NCBI RefSeq assembly: GCF_001954135.1
Contig: NZ_MBEQ01000061.1
Span: 1 to 53,478 of the forward strand
Direction of reading: 5' to 3'
Length of the DNA: 53,478 nucleotides
From: Mycobacterium sp. GA-1841
Lineage (GTDB): Bacteria > Actinomycetota > Actinomycetes > Mycobacteriales > Mycobacteriaceae
How positions within the stretch are numbered: the stretch's first letter is position 1; the number at the start of each line of letters is the position of its first letter. Positions 24,827 to 33,380 of the stretch are shown one piece after another. A program made the translations under genes and the position numbers. The notes beneath the pieces are model-generated. The model was given only the letters and a program-made list of their open reading frames with translations, had not been told where the DNA came from and did no database searches.

Positions 24827-25204
24827 ATGCGTTGGATTGTGGACGGCATGAACGTGATCGGGTCACGGCCGGACGGTTGGTGGAAGGACCGCCGACGTGC
24901 GATGGACAAGTTGGTGGCTGATCTGGAGCACTGGGCCGACGATGGCGGACGTCGGGTGATGGTGGTGTTCGAAGCTCCGGTCACACCACCGATCGAGTCC
25001 ACGGTCATCGAGGTGGGGCATGCGCCGCGGGCCGCGCCGAACTCCGCCGACGCCGAGATCGCGCGGTTGGTCCGGGCGGATCGTCGACCCGAAGAGGTCG
25101 TGGTCGTGACGTCCGACAGCGCGTTGGCCGAGCAGGTCCGTGATGCGGGCGCGGCCGTCGAACCGTCCGCCCGGTTCCGCGAGCTGATCGATCCACGCCG
25201 ATGA
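24827..25204 (+). CDS. NYN-domain (YacP/Rae1-like) putative endoribonuclease
   Basis: A 125-residue single-domain protein of PIN-like fold. Acidic residues expected for metal-dependent RNA cleavage are in WIVDGMNVIGS (first Asp), NSADAEIARLV (SADxxI motif) and VVVTSDSALAEQV (last Asp). The ATG at 24827 places the catalytic Asp near the N-terminus as in the family. B. subtilis Rae1 (YacP) cleaves ribosome-bound mRNA. Confidence 0.75.
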   Translation: MRWIVDGMNVIGSRPDGWWKDRRRAMDKLVADLEHWADDGGRRVMVVFEAPVTPPIESTVIEVGHAPRAAPNSADAEIARLVRADRRPEEVVVVTSDSALAEQVRDAGAAVEPSARFRELIDPRR

Positions 25205-25214
25205 GCCGGAATGC

Positions 25215-26762
25215 TCAGTCCGTATCCAAGTTCCCGTCGACCACCAGCTGCCGCAGGGTTTTTCGGTCGAACTTTCCGCTGGGCAGCGTGGGGATCCGGT
25301 CACTCGTGGTCAGTATCCAGCGGGTCGGCACCTTGTAGGCCGACAGGTGTTCGCGGGCGTGGGAGGCCAGTGTCGTCACGTCGATCGGCGCGGCCGGCAC
25401 CACGATGGCACATACCTGTTCTCCGCGCTGTGGATCGTCGATGCCGATGACCACACAGTGCGACACATCGGCGGCTTCGGCGATGACGGCCTCGACCTCC
25501 AGTGGCGAGACATTGGCGCCGGCGGCCTTGATCAGATCGGTGGTGCGTCCGACGTAGAACAACCGAGGGTCGCCCTCGCGCCGGTAGACCTTGTCACCGG
25601 TGTGGTACCAGCCGTCGGCGTCGAAGGTCTCGCCGCGTTCCCGCTTGTTGTATCCGGCCATCACCCCGATACCACGGACCAGGAGTTCGCCGGTGTCTCC
25701 GGGTCGGACCGGGTTTCCCTGCTCGTCGACGATCGCGATGTCGGTGAAGACGAACCCGCCTGCGGTTTCGGACATGGTGCGGTGCACCGGGAATCCGTCG
25801 GGAACGTCGGTCATCGCGATGTCGAGTGGGCCGTCGCGCAGCATCGGCGCGCTGCTCAGGTCTCGGTCGGCGAACGACGGGTGTTCGCGCAGCCGCTGGG
25901 TGAACGCCGGCCAGCCCACGATTCCGGTGAGGTGTTCGCGCTCAACCAGATCCAGTGCGGTCGCCGGGTCGAGCTTCGGCATGACCGCCAGGGTGACCGG
26001 CTCGTGCAGCGCCCCGGTGACGGCGAGCAGTCCGCCGATCCAGAAGAACGGCATGGCGCACAGGATGCGGGACCGGCCTTCGGTCCTGGTGATCGCGCGG
26101 ATGGCGCTCGGCCACGTCGAGGTCTGTCGCACGAGGGTGCCGTGGGTGTGCAGTACCCCTTTGGGGTCGGCGGTGGATCCGGAGGTGTGCACCATGATCG
26201 CCAGGTCGGCGGGGGAGACCTCGGCTTCGGCCGCGGCCAGTACCGCAGTCGGTACCCCGTCGTCCGCGTCGTGGTGGGCCCTGGAAGCCCAGGGCCGGTC
26301 GATGTCGCCGAAGACCGCGATGCGCCGCAGGTAGGGTGCGGCGCTGATGGCCAGCCGGTCGCCGTCGTGGCCGATCAAGTCGGGCAGTGCTGCCTCCAGC
26401 CGCTCGGCGACGTCGATGTCGAGTACCGTGCTCGGGGCGATGAGAAGTCCGACGTCGGCCAGCCGCAACACTTTTGCGATCTCGGCCGGGGCGTACATCG
26501 TGCTCAGCGGTACCGCTACCGCGCCGATGCGGGACACGGCAAGCCACCAGGTCACCCATTCACCGCCGTTGGGAAAGAACAATCCCACCCGGGTGCCCTT
26601 GCCGACTCCTTCGCGCAGTAGCCACCGGGCCAGATCGGCCGACCGTTGTTCGGCTTCGATGTAGGTGAGCCGTTCGCCCGGGGTGACCAGATAGGTGCGC
26701 TCCGGGAACTCGGCAGCGGCGCGTCGCAGCAGAGCGGGGATGGTCAACGGGGATTGCGTCAC
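25215..26762 (-). CDS. AMP-binding acyl-CoA/aryl-CoA ligase (FadD-like)
   Basis: A 515-residue adenylate-forming ligase that activates a carboxylic acid as acyl-AMP and then usually acyl-CoA. The P-loop is MVHTSGSTADPKGVLHTHG, the A5-like motif RTMSETAGGF, the A7/A8 region WYHTGDKV...GRTTDLIKAAGANVSPLEVE and the catalytic Lys is in LPSGKFDRKTL. The GTG at 26762, with GGAGAAG upstream, gives the usual length; a longer N-terminal reading is Pro/Arg-rich and unlike the family. Substrate unknown. Confidence 0.88.
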   Translation of the reverse strand: MTQSPLTIPALLRRAAAEFPERTYLVTPGERLTYIEAEQRSADLARWLLREGVGKGTRVGLFFPNGGEWVTWWLAVSRIGAVAVPLSTMYAPAEIAKVLRLADVGLLIAPSTVLDIDVAERLEAALPDLIGHDGDRLAISAAPYLRRIAVFGDIDRPWASRAHHDADDGVPTAVLAAAEAEVSPADLAIMVHTSGSTADPKGVLHTHGTLVRQTSTWPSAIRAITRTEGRSRILCAMPFFWIGGLLAVTGALHEPVTLAVMPKLDPATALDLVEREHLTGIVGWPAFTQRLREHPSFADRDLSSAPMLRDGPLDIAMTDVPDGFPVHRTMSETAGGFVFTDIAIVDEQGNPVRPGDTGELLVRGIGVMAGYNKRERGETFDADGWYHTGDKVYRREGDPRLFYVGRTTDLIKAAGANVSPLEVEAVIAEAADVSHCVVIGIDDPQRGEQVCAIVVPAAPIDVTTLASHAREHLSAYKVPTRWILTTSDRIPTLPSGKFDRKTLRQLVVDGNLDTD

Positions 26763-26808
26763 CCGCCCATCTTCTCCAACGGGCACCGGGCATCTGCCCG
26801 GGGTGGGT

Positions 26809-27609
26809 TCAGTGACCGCAGCAGCCTGCGCTCTCGTCGCGTGGCGGGCGTGGATCGTGCGGGGCGGTCGGGTCGGGGTCGCCGAACCACCGGGACGGCT
26901 CATGCTCGGCGTACGTGTCGTGCCAGGACCACCATTCGTATGGCTTGGTCTGCGGATAGCCCGCCGGGGAATCCTCCCAGTCCTCCTGGCGGCCGAGCGC
27001 GGTCATGTCGAGGAAAGCCCAGGTGTTGACGAACGTTTCGTCACCGCGGTTGTTGATGAAGTAGGTGCGGAAGATTTGATCGCCGTCGCGGATGAACGCA
27101 TTGGTGCCATGCCATTCGTCGACGCCGAAGTCCACGTCGAACGCGCCGGCGGGGCCGGGCACGATCGTGTACCAGGGATGGCTCCACCCCATCCGCGCCT
27201 TGATGCGGGCGATGTCGGCCTGCGACCCGCGGGAGGCGTAGACGAGTGTGGTGTCGCGGGCGTGGAGATGGGCGAGGTTGCCGATGTGGTCGGCCATCAA
27301 CGAGCAGCCGACGCAACCATGTTCGGGCCAGTCGTCGACGCCGGGATCGAGGAAGGCGCGGTACACGATCAACTGACGACGCCCGGCGAACAGGTCGAGA
27401 AGCGTGGCCGGGCCGTCGGGGCCGTCGAACGTGTAGGTCTTGTCGACCGGGGTCCATGGCATGCGGCGACGTAGCGCGGCGAGCGCGTCCCGGGCGCGAG
27501 TGAATTCTTTTTCCTTGACCAGCATTTCCTCGAGTGCGGCGTCCCATGTCGTCGCCGGCACGATCGGTGGGTTCTTCACAACGGCTCCCGCGATTCCAAT
27601 GTTCAACAT
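26809..27609 (-). CDS. DUF899-family thioredoxin-like protein
   Basis: A 266-residue member of the DUF899 family (thioredoxin-like fold, function undefined). The Cys pair is in EHGCVGCSLMADHIG at the expected active-site-like position, and FGVDEWHGTNAFIRDGD and YPQTKPYEWWSWHD are family blocks. The C-terminus ends CCGH. It is divergent from an ArsR gene, and its start codon overlaps an inverted repeat identical in layout to one over the ArsR start, so it is probably repressed by that ArsR. Confidence 0.85.
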   Translation of the reverse strand: MLNIGIAGAVVKNPPIVPATTWDAALEEMLVKEKEFTRARDALAALRRRMPWTPVDKTYTFDGPDGPATLLDLFAGRRQLIVYRAFLDPGVDDWPEHGCVGCSLMADHIGNLAHLHARDTTLVYASRGSQADIARIKARMGWSHPWYTIVPGPAGAFDVDFGVDEWHGTNAFIRDGDQIFRTYFINNRGDETFVNTWAFLDMTALGRQEDWEDSPAGYPQTKPYEWWSWHDTYAEHEPSRWFGDPDPTAPHDPRPPRDESAGCCGH

Positions 27610-27619
27610 ATCGGTTGAA
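27602..27619. promoter_or_regulatory. ArsR operator candidate 1 (TTCAAC-N6-GTTGAA)
   Basis: A perfect 6-6-6 inverted repeat, TTCAACATATCGGTTGAA, overlapping the start codon of the DUF899 gene. It pairs in sequence and spacing with a second site 53 bases away. Confidence 0.65.
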
Positions 27620-27654
27620 TAACTTCATCCAGCACAGCACGCGGCGTCGCTATA

Positions 27655-27672
27655 GTCAACAAGGTGGTTGAA
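27655..27672. promoter_or_regulatory. ArsR operator candidate 2 (TCAAC-N6-GTTGA)
   Basis: GTCAACAAGGTGGTTGAA repeats the half-sites and six-base spacer of the first site and covers the GTG start of the ArsR gene. The two centres are 53 bases apart, about five helical turns, so one dimer at each could cooperate. Confidence 0.65.
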
Positions 27673-27996
27673 GATCAGGTTCTGGACCGCGCGTACTCCG
27701 CGCTGGCCGATCCGACCCGCCGCCGCTTGCTGGAGGCGTTGCGCCACGGCGATGCCCGCATCAGCGACCTGGCCGCTCCGCTGCCGATGACATTCGCCGG
27801 CGTCTCGCGCCACATCGGGGTGCTGGAGGCCGCCGGTCTGGTGCATCGCGAGGTCCGTGGACGCGAGCACTGGGTGTCCCTCGAACCGGACGGTTTGACG
27901 ATGGCCCAGCAGTGGATCGGCGAGCAGACCGATTTCTGGGCACGGCGCGCAGACGCGCTCGCCGAGAGGCTGCGGCGTCAGGGGGACACTCGATGA
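27664..27996 (+). CDS. ArsR-family transcriptional regulator (SRPBCC-linked type)
   Basis: A 110-residue winged-helix protein. YSALADPTRRRLLEAL and the recognition helix in MTFAGVSRHIGVLEAAGLV are typical of ArsR proteins that are adjacent to SRPBCC genes (SdpR/YdfF-like). No metal-binding ELCVCDL-type motif is present, so it is unlikely to sense arsenic or metals. Start is GTG. Its stop overlaps the next gene's ATG (ATGA). Confidence 0.88.
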   Translation: MVEDQVLDRAYSALADPTRRRLLEALRHGDARISDLAAPLPMTFAGVSRHIGVLEAAGLVHREVRGREHWVSLEPDGLTMAQQWIGEQTDFWARRADALAERLRRQGDTR

Positions 27997-28436
27997 CCGA
28001 GGCGGCAACGGTCCGGGTACGACGGTTGTTGCCGGCAGTGCCCGATGTGGTGTTCGACCAGTGGCTCGATCCGGAGTCGCTGCGGGAATGGATGTGTCCC
28101 CGCCCGGTGCGATGTGTCGAGGTCCTCGTCGAGCCTCGCGTCGGTGGGATCGTGCGATTCGACGTCGACGATTCCGGCACGTCCGTGTTGATCACCGGCC
28201 GATTCCTGACGATCGAACGACCCCGGGTGCTTCGCTTCACCTGGAGCAATTCGGACTGGGCCGATCCGAGCGTGGTCAGCATCGTCAGTGTCGAGTTCGA
28301 ACCGGTCGGAGAGGGGCAGACGATGATGTCGATCGAGCACTCCCTTTTGCCGCCAGAGGAATTCGAAAATTTCCACTCCGGGTGGGTTCTCACCTTCGAG
28401 CAGTTGGGATCCTTCCTCGCCGATATCGCGACCTAG
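27993..28436 (+). CDS. SRPBCC (AHSA1-like) domain protein
   Basis: A 147-residue START-like fold protein, with VFDQWLDPESLREWMCP near the N-terminus and the C-terminal FHSGWVLTFEQLGSFLADI. These proteins bind hydrophobic ligands. The ATG at 27993 overlaps the ArsR stop by 4 bases, so both are made together; the same two domains are fused in the gene at 6781. It may present or remove the ligand sensed by the regulon that includes DUF899. Confidence 0.85.
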   Translation: MTEAATVRVRRLLPAVPDVVFDQWLDPESLREWMCPRPVRCVEVLVEPRVGGIVRFDVDDSGTSVLITGRFLTIERPRVLRFTWSNSDWADPSVVSIVSVEFEPVGEGQTMMSIEHSLLPPEEFENFHSGWVLTFEQLGSFLADIAT

Positions 28437-28445
28437 ACTGCGGTC

Positions 28446-30320
28446 ATGGACAGCGGCTCCCAGGTTCAATATGAGGCCCCGGAAGGACTTCTACGCATCG
28501 AGGACTGTCTCGATGAAAACGGCGGCATCGTGTTGCCGCCCGGGACCACTCTGATCTCGCTGATCGACCGCAATATCGCTCATGTCGGTGATCTCGTCGC
28601 CTACCGATACCTCGATCACAGCCAATCAGAGGAACAGGCGCTCGAGCTGACCTGGACGCAACTGGGAGTCAGGCTCAGGGCGGTCGCGGCGCAGCTGCAG
28701 CAGGTGGCGGCACGCAACGACCGGGTGGCCGTCCTTGCACCGCAAGGTCTTGACTATGTCGTGGGTTTTTTCGCCGCGATCAAAGCCGGAAACATCGCGG
28801 TGCCGCTGTTCGCCCCGGAGCTGCAAGGTCACGCCGAACGGCTGGAAACCGCGCTGTTGGATTCCCGTCCCACCACGGTGCTCACCACGGCTGCCGCCGA
28901 CGCCGCGGTACGCGCGTTCCTGGAGAAGTTGCCGGATGCCGTGCGTCCACAAGTGCTGATCATCGACGAGATCCCCGATTCGGCAGGCGAGGGCTTCACT
29001 CCCATCCCGGTCGATCCCGACGACATCTCGCACCTGCAGTACACCTCCGGTGCGACCCGCCCGCCGGTCGGGGTGGAGATCACCCATCGCGCCGTCGGCA
29101 CCAACCTGCTGCAGATGATCCTGTCGATCGACCTGCTGAACCGAAACACCCACGGCCTCAGTTGGTTACCGCTCTACCACGACATGGGGCTGTCCATGAT
29201 CGGATTTCCCGCGGTGTACGGCGGGCACTCGACGCTGATGTCGCCGACCGCCTTCATCCGCAGGCCACAGCGGTGGATCCGGGCGCTGTCGGAGGCATCG
29301 CGGGACGGACGGGTCATCACCGCTGCACCCAACTTCGCCTACGAATGGACCGCCCAGCGCGCCGTGCCCGCGCCGGATGACGACATCGACCTGAGCAACG
29401 TCGTGCTGATCATCGGTTCCGAGCCGGTAAACCCCGACGTGATAACGGCTTTCAACGAGGTCTTCGCGCCGCACGGGCTTCCGCCGACCGCGTTCAAGCC
29501 GTCGTACGGCATCGCCGAGGCCACGCTGCTCATCTCGACGATCGCCCCGGCCCAGCAGGCCTCGGTGGTGTACTTCGATCGCGAGCAACTCGCCTTCGGG
29601 CGGGCTGTTCGCGTCAGTGCGCACGCCGAAGGTGCCGTCCCACACGTGTCGTGCGGGCAGCCGGCCCGCAGTCTGTGGGCGGTGATCGTCGATCCGGCCA
29701 CCGCCGACGGCCCGGCCGTGGAAGTGCCCGACGGTGAGGTCGGCGAGATCTGGTTGCACGGCAACAACATCGGCCGCGGTTACTGGGGTCGTCCCGACGA
29801 GACCCGGGAGACCTTCGGGGTGGCGCTGCATCGGCGGCTCGCCTCCGGCAGCCATGCCGATGGTGTCCCCGAGGACGCTGGGTGGCTACGGACCGGTGAT
29901 CTCGGTGTCTACTTCGATGGCCAGTTCTACGTGACCGGGCGGATGGCCGATCTGGTACGCCTCGGTGGTCGCAGTCACTATCCGCACGACATCGAGGCCA
30001 CCGTCGCCGACGCCTCGCCACTGGTGCGGCACGGTTACGTGACCGCGTTCACGGTGCCGGCAGACCGCGACGATTCCGAGACCGACGACACCCCCGGCGA
30101 CCGGTTGGTGGTCATCGCCGAACGCGCTGCCCGCTCACACCGCGCCGATCCGCAAGAGGCGAGTGACGCCATCTGCGCGGCGGTGGCGCAACGCCATGGG
30201 GTGTCGGTGGCGGATCTGCAATTCCTGCCGGCAGGGGCGATCCCGCGGACCACGAGCGGCAAACTGGCCCGGGTGGCCTGCCGCACTGGATATCTCGAGG
30301 GCACCCTGGGCGCACGTTGA
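28446..30320 (+). CDS. Fatty acyl-AMP ligase, FadD32-like paralogue
   Basis: A 624-residue FAAL that should activate a long-chain fatty acid as acyl-AMP for transfer to a polyketide synthase or carrier protein. Blocks such as LQYTSGATRPPVGVEITH, SWLPLYHDMGL, AAPNFAYEWTAQRAVP, SYGIAEATLLIST, GEIWLHGNNIGRGYWG and the catalytic Lys in TTSGKLARVACRTGYLEG follow M. tuberculosis FadD32 closely. Canonical fadD32 sits beside pks13 and accD4; neither is here, so this looks like an orphan paralogue whose partner is elsewhere. Confidence 0.85.
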   Translation: MDSGSQVQYEAPEGLLRIEDCLDENGGIVLPPGTTLISLIDRNIAHVGDLVAYRYLDHSQSEEQALELTWTQLGVRLRAVAAQLQQVAARNDRVAVLAPQGLDYVVGFFAAIKAGNIAVPLFAPELQGHAERLETALLDSRPTTVLTTAAADAAVRAFLEKLPDAVRPQVLIIDEIPDSAGEGFTPIPVDPDDISHLQYTSGATRPPVGVEITHRAVGTNLLQMILSIDLLNRNTHGLSWLPLYHDMGLSMIGFPAVYGGHSTLMSPTAFIRRPQRWIRALSEASRDGRVITAAPNFAYEWTAQRAVPAPDDDIDLSNVVLIIGSEPVNPDVITAFNEVFAPHGLPPTAFKPSYGIAEATLLISTIAPAQQASVVYFDREQLAFGRAVRVSAHAEGAVPHVSCGQPARSLWAVIVDPATADGPAVEVPDGEVGEIWLHGNNIGRGYWGRPDETRETFGVALHRRLASGSHADGVPEDAGWLRTGDLGVYFDGQFYVTGRMADLVRLGGRSHYPHDIEATVADASPLVRHGYVTAFTVPADRDDSETDDTPGDRLVVIAERAARSHRADPQEASDAICAAVAQRHGVSVADLQFLPAGAIPRTTSGKLARVACRTGYLEGTLGAR

Positions 30321-30374
30321 GTGCCCGGATATCTGACCCTGGCCAAATGACACGCGGGCGGCCAAGATTGCTCC

Positions 30375-31388
30375 ATGTCTACCCATCGAGCTGTTCATGT
30401 GCAGTCAGCGGGCGGTGCGCTGGAACTCGTCGCTGCCGAGAGCGTCGCACCGGAGGCCGGACAGGTCCGGGTGGCGGTGGCGGCCTGCGGCGTCTGCGGC
30501 ACCGACCAGGCGATCGTCAACGGCGGATTTCCCGGCATCAGTTGGCCGCTGACCCCGGGGCATGAGATCGCCGGCACCATTGCCGAAGTCGGGGCCGGAG
30601 TCCATGATTTCGCGATCGGTGATCGCGTCGCGGTCGGCTGGTTCGGCGGGCACTGCGGCGTCTGTATCCCGTGTCGCAAGGGTCTGTTCATCCACTGTGA
30701 GCGGGGACAGATACCGAGCCTGCATTACCCCGGCGGCTATGCAGAGTCGGTGACGGTGCCGGCCAATGCCCTCGCTCGGATCCCGGACGAACTGTCGTTC
30801 GTCGAGGCTGCTCCCATGGGGTGTGCCGGGGTGACGACCTATAACGCGCTACGCCATACCCGTGCGGTGGCAGGTGATCTGGTCGCTGTCCTCGGGGTGG
30901 GCGGCTTGGGCCACCTCGGGGTGCAGTTCGCCAACGCGATGGGCTTCGAGACCGTCGCCATTGCCCGGGGCCCGGACAAGGAGGCCGATGCCCGGTCGCT
31001 GGGGGCACGGCATTACGTCGACTCGACCGGCGGTGACGTCAGCGCGGCGTTGCGTGACTTGGGCGGTGCCGCAGTGGTTCTGGCCACCGTGGGCAATTCA
31101 CGGGCGATGGCCGACACGATCGGCGGGCTCGCGCCACGCGGCGAGTTGGTGGCGATCGGGGTGTCGGCCGATCCGTTGCCGATCAGCCCGGTGCAACTGA
31201 TCCAGCCCGCGCTGAGCATCTCGGGCCACCCGTCCGGGACCGCGCGTGACGTCGAGGAGACCATGCATTTCGCGGTGCTCTCCGGGGTGCGGGCCCGGAT
31301 CGAGGAACGACCACTCGACGACGCCGCGGCTGCCTACGCCGCGATGGAGCAGGGGCGGGCGCGGTACCGCATGGTCTTGACCATGTGA
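30375..31388 (+). CDS. Zinc-dependent alcohol dehydrogenase (MDR family, AdhP-like)
   Basis: A 337-residue NAD(P)-dependent dehydrogenase. Catalytic zinc ligands are C41 (CGVCGTD) and H63-E64 (PGHEIAG); structural zinc is held by C94, C97, C100 and C108 (HCGVCIPCRKGLFIHC). The Rossmann motif is VLGVGGLGHLGVQFA. It follows the FAAL gene on the same strand after 54 bases. Confidence 0.9.
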   Translation: MSTHRAVHVQSAGGALELVAAESVAPEAGQVRVAVAACGVCGTDQAIVNGGFPGISWPLTPGHEIAGTIAEVGAGVHDFAIGDRVAVGWFGGHCGVCIPCRKGLFIHCERGQIPSLHYPGGYAESVTVPANALARIPDELSFVEAAPMGCAGVTTYNALRHTRAVAGDLVAVLGVGGLGHLGVQFANAMGFETVAIARGPDKEADARSLGARHYVDSTGGDVSAALRDLGGAAVVLATVGNSRAMADTIGGLAPRGELVAIGVSADPLPISPVQLIQPALSISGHPSGTARDVEETMHFAVLSGVRARIEERPLDDAAAAYAAMEQGRARYRMVLTM

Positions 31389-31502
31389 CCTGACCAGGTG
31401 ATCCGCCGGCACGGCTAATCCGGTTTTCTGGCCCCGTCGTTCACAGCAAGCGGGTAGCGTCGGAATCTCGTTTGCTGGTGGACGAATTGGTGGGGGGCCG
31501 CG

Positions 31503-32438
31503 ATGGTGTGGAATCGGATGGCGACGATGCTCGGCCACGCGGCGGTATCGGCTGCCCTCCTCGTGCCGGCGTGGTGCGCCGTCGGGATCACATCGGCCGC
31601 AGCGGCTCCGCTGCCCGCCGCACAGATCGACTTCGGCGGCATGATGCGCACGTATCGGCTTCATCTGCCGGCGGGCGGGGGAGCGCCCTCGGGACTCGTC
31701 GTCAACCTCCACGCCGCCGGCGCGACGGGAGCCGATCAAGCCGCGTTGACGCATTACGACGCGGTGGCCGACGCCCATGGGTTCGCGGTCGTATACCCCG
31801 ACGGCATCGACTACAGCTGGGCCGACGGCCGCGGCGCCTCCGTGCCGGACCGGCAGGGGGTCGACGATGTCGGTTTCATCGCGACATTGGTCGACCGGAT
31901 CGTGGCCGAGAACGGCATCCCGCGAGGCCGGGTGTACGCCACGGGTCTGTCGGCGGGCGGGTTCATGGCCAACCGGTTGGGCTGCGACCGCGCGGACCTG
32001 TTCTCCGCGATCGCGCCGGTCGCCGGCACGCTCGGAACCAATGTGGGTTGTCAGCCCTCCCGGCCGGTGTCGGTACTCGCCACCTACGGCACCGCCGATC
32101 CGGTCGTGCCGTTCAACGGGGGACCGATGACCGGCCGCGGTGGCGCGAGCACGGTGTTGTCCGGGCCGGCGTTGGTGGACCGGTGGCGACAGATAGACGG
32201 TTGCCCGGCACCCTCGGATGACGTGCTGCCCGGCACCGGCGACGGCACCGAGACGCACCGCATCGCCTCGCATGGCTGCGCTGCGGGAACGTCGGTGGTG
32301 TTCATGCGCGTCGACGGCGGCGGGCACACCTGGCCCGGTGTCCCCGAGATCCTGCCGGTGCAGGCCGTCGGCGCGGCCAGCCGGGCTTTCGACGCCTCGG
32401 ATGCCTCCGCTCAGTTCTTCGCCTCGCACGGACGGTAG
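31503..32438 (+). CDS. Secreted alpha/beta-hydrolase, PHB-depolymerase/feruloyl-esterase-like (LpqC type)
   Basis: A 311-residue exported esterase. A signal peptide (cleavage near AAA-APL) precedes a catalytic domain with nucleophile S150 in ATGLSAGGFMAN, the Asp in GTADPVVPFNGG and the His in GGGHTWPGV. LVVNLHAAGA forms the oxyanion region. Homologues (LpqC, polyhydroxybutyrate depolymerases, feruloyl esterases) hydrolyse polyesters or plant esters outside the cell. No lipobox was seen. Confidence 0.85.
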   Translation: MVWNRMATMLGHAAVSAALLVPAWCAVGITSAAAAPLPAAQIDFGGMMRTYRLHLPAGGGAPSGLVVNLHAAGATGADQAALTHYDAVADAHGFAVVYPDGIDYSWADGRGASVPDRQGVDDVGFIATLVDRIVAENGIPRGRVYATGLSAGGFMANRLGCDRADLFSAIAPVAGTLGTNVGCQPSRPVSVLATYGTADPVVPFNGGPMTGRGGASTVLSGPALVDRWRQIDGCPAPSDDVLPGTGDGTETHRIASHGCAAGTSVVFMRVDGGGHTWPGVPEILPVQAVGAASRAFDASDASAQFFASHGR

Positions 32439-32638
32439 TCGCTGCCCAGAACGGGCCAATATTGCTCAGGCCGCGGTTAATCCCGCCGCTGCCCGCGAGC
32501 TCCCTTCAACTATCGATGAATGCCGTTGTTGGACAGCCTGATTCAGGGTCACCCGCATCCGCTGCTCGTCAAGTCACCGCCGCCGGCATGGTCGGTGAGT
32601 CGCGGAACGAAAGGTTTTGCGGCGTTAGGGTTCCGACC

Positions 32639-33307
32639 GTGGATTGGCACAGCTGGCATGAGGACTACGACCGGCCGGATTCGGCTCTGGCGCACCGGCT
32701 CCGGGCCGTGCAGACCCTGATCCGGCAAGCCCTGGACGAGGCTCCGGCCGGCCCGCTGCAGGTGGTCAGCCTGTGCGCTGGGCAGGGCCGGGATCTACTC
32801 GAGGTGCTGATCGACCACCCGCGACGGGCAGACGTCCACGCGCGGCTGGTCGAACTGGACCCGCGCAACGCGGCGGTCGCCTCCGAGACGGTGAGCACCT
32901 ACGGGCTCACCGGTGTCGAGGTGGTCACCGGCGACGCGTCGCTCGTCGACCACTACCAGGATCTGGTGCCCGCCGACATCGTGGTGGCGTGCGGCATCTT
33001 CGGCAACATCACCGACGACGACATCGAGCGGACGATCGGCTTCGTGCCGCAGTTGACGAAGACGGGCGGCACCGTGTTGTGGACCAGGGGTCGCACCGTA
33101 CCCGATCGGGTCCCGTTGATCCTCAACTGGTTTGACGAGCGCGGTTTCGACCTGGTCTGGGTCTCGCCGCCGGATGTGAGCTATGGCGTCGGAGCCCACC
33201 GGTTCACCGGAGCGCCGCAACCCTTGACCGCCGGCGCCCGGCTCTTCACCTTCGTGGGCTCGGATGTGATCCGCGCCGCTGACGCGCAGCACAGTCCCGC
33301 GACCTGA
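32639..33307 (+). CDS. Class I SAM-dependent methyltransferase
   Basis: A 222-residue protein. Motif I is VVSLCAGQGRDLLEVL, the acidic residue binding the ribose is in LVELDPRN, and motif IV is ADIVVACGIFGNI. A GTG at 32639 begins the conserved WHSWHEDYD segment; upstream in-frame sequence appears non-coding. Substrate unknown. Confidence 0.78.
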   Translation: MDWHSWHEDYDRPDSALAHRLRAVQTLIRQALDEAPAGPLQVVSLCAGQGRDLLEVLIDHPRRADVHARLVELDPRNAAVASETVSTYGLTGVEVVTGDASLVDHYQDLVPADIVVACGIFGNITDDDIERTIGFVPQLTKTGGTVLWTRGRTVPDRVPLILNWFDERGFDLVWVSPPDVSYGVGAHRFTGAPQPLTAGARLFTFVGSDVIRAADAQHSPAT

Positions 33308-33380
33308 CGGTCGGCACCCTCGGGCACGGAGAGCCGAGCCTCCACCGGCACCCGCCGGTTCATCAGTAGTCTGCTCAAAG

